Shown here piece by piece: positions 4,970 to 5,606 of a stretch of 5,606 nt of DNA. Source of the stretch: Synergistaceae bacterium (GTDB lineage: Bacteria; Synergistota; Synergistia; Synergistales; Aminobacteriaceae); the NCBI GenBank assembly GCA_017458545.1, contig JAFTBA010000136.1:1-5606 (forward strand), in the 5' to 3' direction. The position numbers and the translations under genes were made by a program. The stretch's first letter is position 1. Each line of letters begins with the position of its first letter. Below the pieces are notes generated by a model. That model was given only the letters and a program-made list of their open reading frames with translations, did no database searches and was not told the origin of the DNA.

Positions 4970-5606
4970 ATGAAAAAAGTTTTATGCGCGTTAATACTGC
5001 TGTCGTTCGCAATCCCTGCGTCAGCACTCAGCATTAAGGAACAGGGCATATTCTCGGCAGGCGGTGTAGTCCTCTCGACTGACGGGACATTTGACCCTGT
5101 TCACGGTCAGTTCGACCCGAAAGGCCAGACTCATCACGCTGACCATGCTAACGTCCTCTACCAGATTCCAGAAGGCAGCAGCAAATTGCCGATGGTGTTC
5201 CTTCACGGCTACGGCCAGTCGAGAATGGGATGGATGACGACTCCTGACGGCCGCCCCGGTTGGAGCGATATATTTTTGCGGAAGGGTTACGGGGTCTATC
5301 TTGTTGACCAGCCCAGAAGAGGCGAGGCAGGCCAGACCTCAAAGGCCGCTGAAATTTCAACGCTCACTCAGGATCAGAACTGGTACACTCAGTTCAGGAT
5401 TGGTCTTTGGCCGAAAACTTACGAGGGTTCGCAGTTCCCAGATGACCCCGAAAGCCTCAATCAGTTCTTCAGGCAGATGACCCCTAACACGGGCGATTTT
5501 GACGTTGATGTCATTGTATCGGCGTTCGTGAAAATTTTTGAGCGCTGCGGAGACGGAATACTCTTCACTCATTCGCAGGGAGGCGGTCCGGGCTGGAACA
5601 TCGCAA
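4970..5606 (+). CDS. Exported alpha/beta hydrolase, esterase-713-like (gene runs off the right edge)
   Basis: The first 212 codons are present and remain open to the window end. A Sec signal peptide (KK, hydrophobic core 4-16, probable cleavage after ASA at 17-19) is followed by the pattern of the esterase-713 group: GGVVLSTDGTFDP (31-43), a His-rich HHADHANVLYQIP (55-67), the oxyanion motif FLHGYGQS (77-84), W88-M-TTPDGRPGW (88-98), FLRKGYGVYLVDQPRRGEAG (102-121) and the nucleophile elbow THSQGG (200-205) with Ser202. The catalytic acid and His lie beyond the window. AAGGAG (4956-4961) is 8 bases before the ATG. It is divergent from merR across a 91-base region holding a 19-bp-spaced promoter, so MerR control is likely. 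Family members hydrolyse esters or are of unknown substrate. The hydrolase call is firm; the precise activity is open. Confidence 0.88.
   Translation, partial: MKKVLCALILLSFAIPASALSIKEQGIFSAGGVVLSTDGTFDPVHGQFDPKGQTHHADHANVLYQIPEGSSKLPMVFLHGYGQSRMGWMTTPDGRPGWSDIFLRKGYGVYLVDQPRRGEAGQTSKAAEISTLTQDQNWYTQFRIGLWPKTYEGSQFPDDPESLNQFFRQMTPNTGDFDVDVIVSAFVKIFERCGDGILFTHSQGGGPGWNIA

Noticed and set aside
5021..5572. Three minus-strand open frames opposite the esterase gene
   Set aside because: The plus strand here encodes a clear signal peptide and hydrolase motifs, so the minus-strand frames are shadows.

Overview
The window is bacterial chromosome of mid GC with no mobile-element, phage, CRISPR or RNA-gene signals. 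Three exported proteins with short (about 19-21 residue) Sec signal peptides, plus the gene content, suggest an anaerobic, probably diderm bacterium (Synergistota-like or similar). That assignment is inference from style and not from a marker gene.

Layout. At the left edge, on the minus strand, is the N-terminal third or less of pyruvate kinase. A roughly 190-bp divergent intergenic region follows, holding a perfect 8-bp inverted repeat and candidate promoters. A tight two-gene plus-strand operon comes next: a polar-amino-acid-type ABC permease and its ATPase, overlapping by ATGA and closed by a strong intrinsic terminator. On the minus strand, read right to left, lies a second operon: a MerR-family regulator with a TTG start, an exported alpha/beta hydrolase with a cysteine nucleophile, and an exported tandem carboxymuconolactone-decarboxylase (CMD) family protein. 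It ends in its own terminator, so two terminators sit back to back between converging operons. Divergent from merR, and running off the right edge, is a third exported enzyme gene resembling the esterase-713 type of alpha/beta hydrolase.

How the genes fit together. The permease and ATPase would form the membrane core of an amino-acid-type importer; no substrate-binding protein is in view. The MerR-like protein sits between its own operon and the divergent esterase gene. The divergent promoter has the stretched 19-bp spacer typical of MerR-controlled promoters, so MerR plausibly controls a small exported-hydrolase/CMD module acting on an unknown substrate.

The most unusual item is the ABC ATPase. 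After a complete nucleotide-binding domain it carries about 125 extra residues that read as an RsbW/SpoIIAB-like GHKL (HATPase_c) domain, with key ATP-site residues apparently replaced. This looks like a regulatory domain welded to an importer ATPase.
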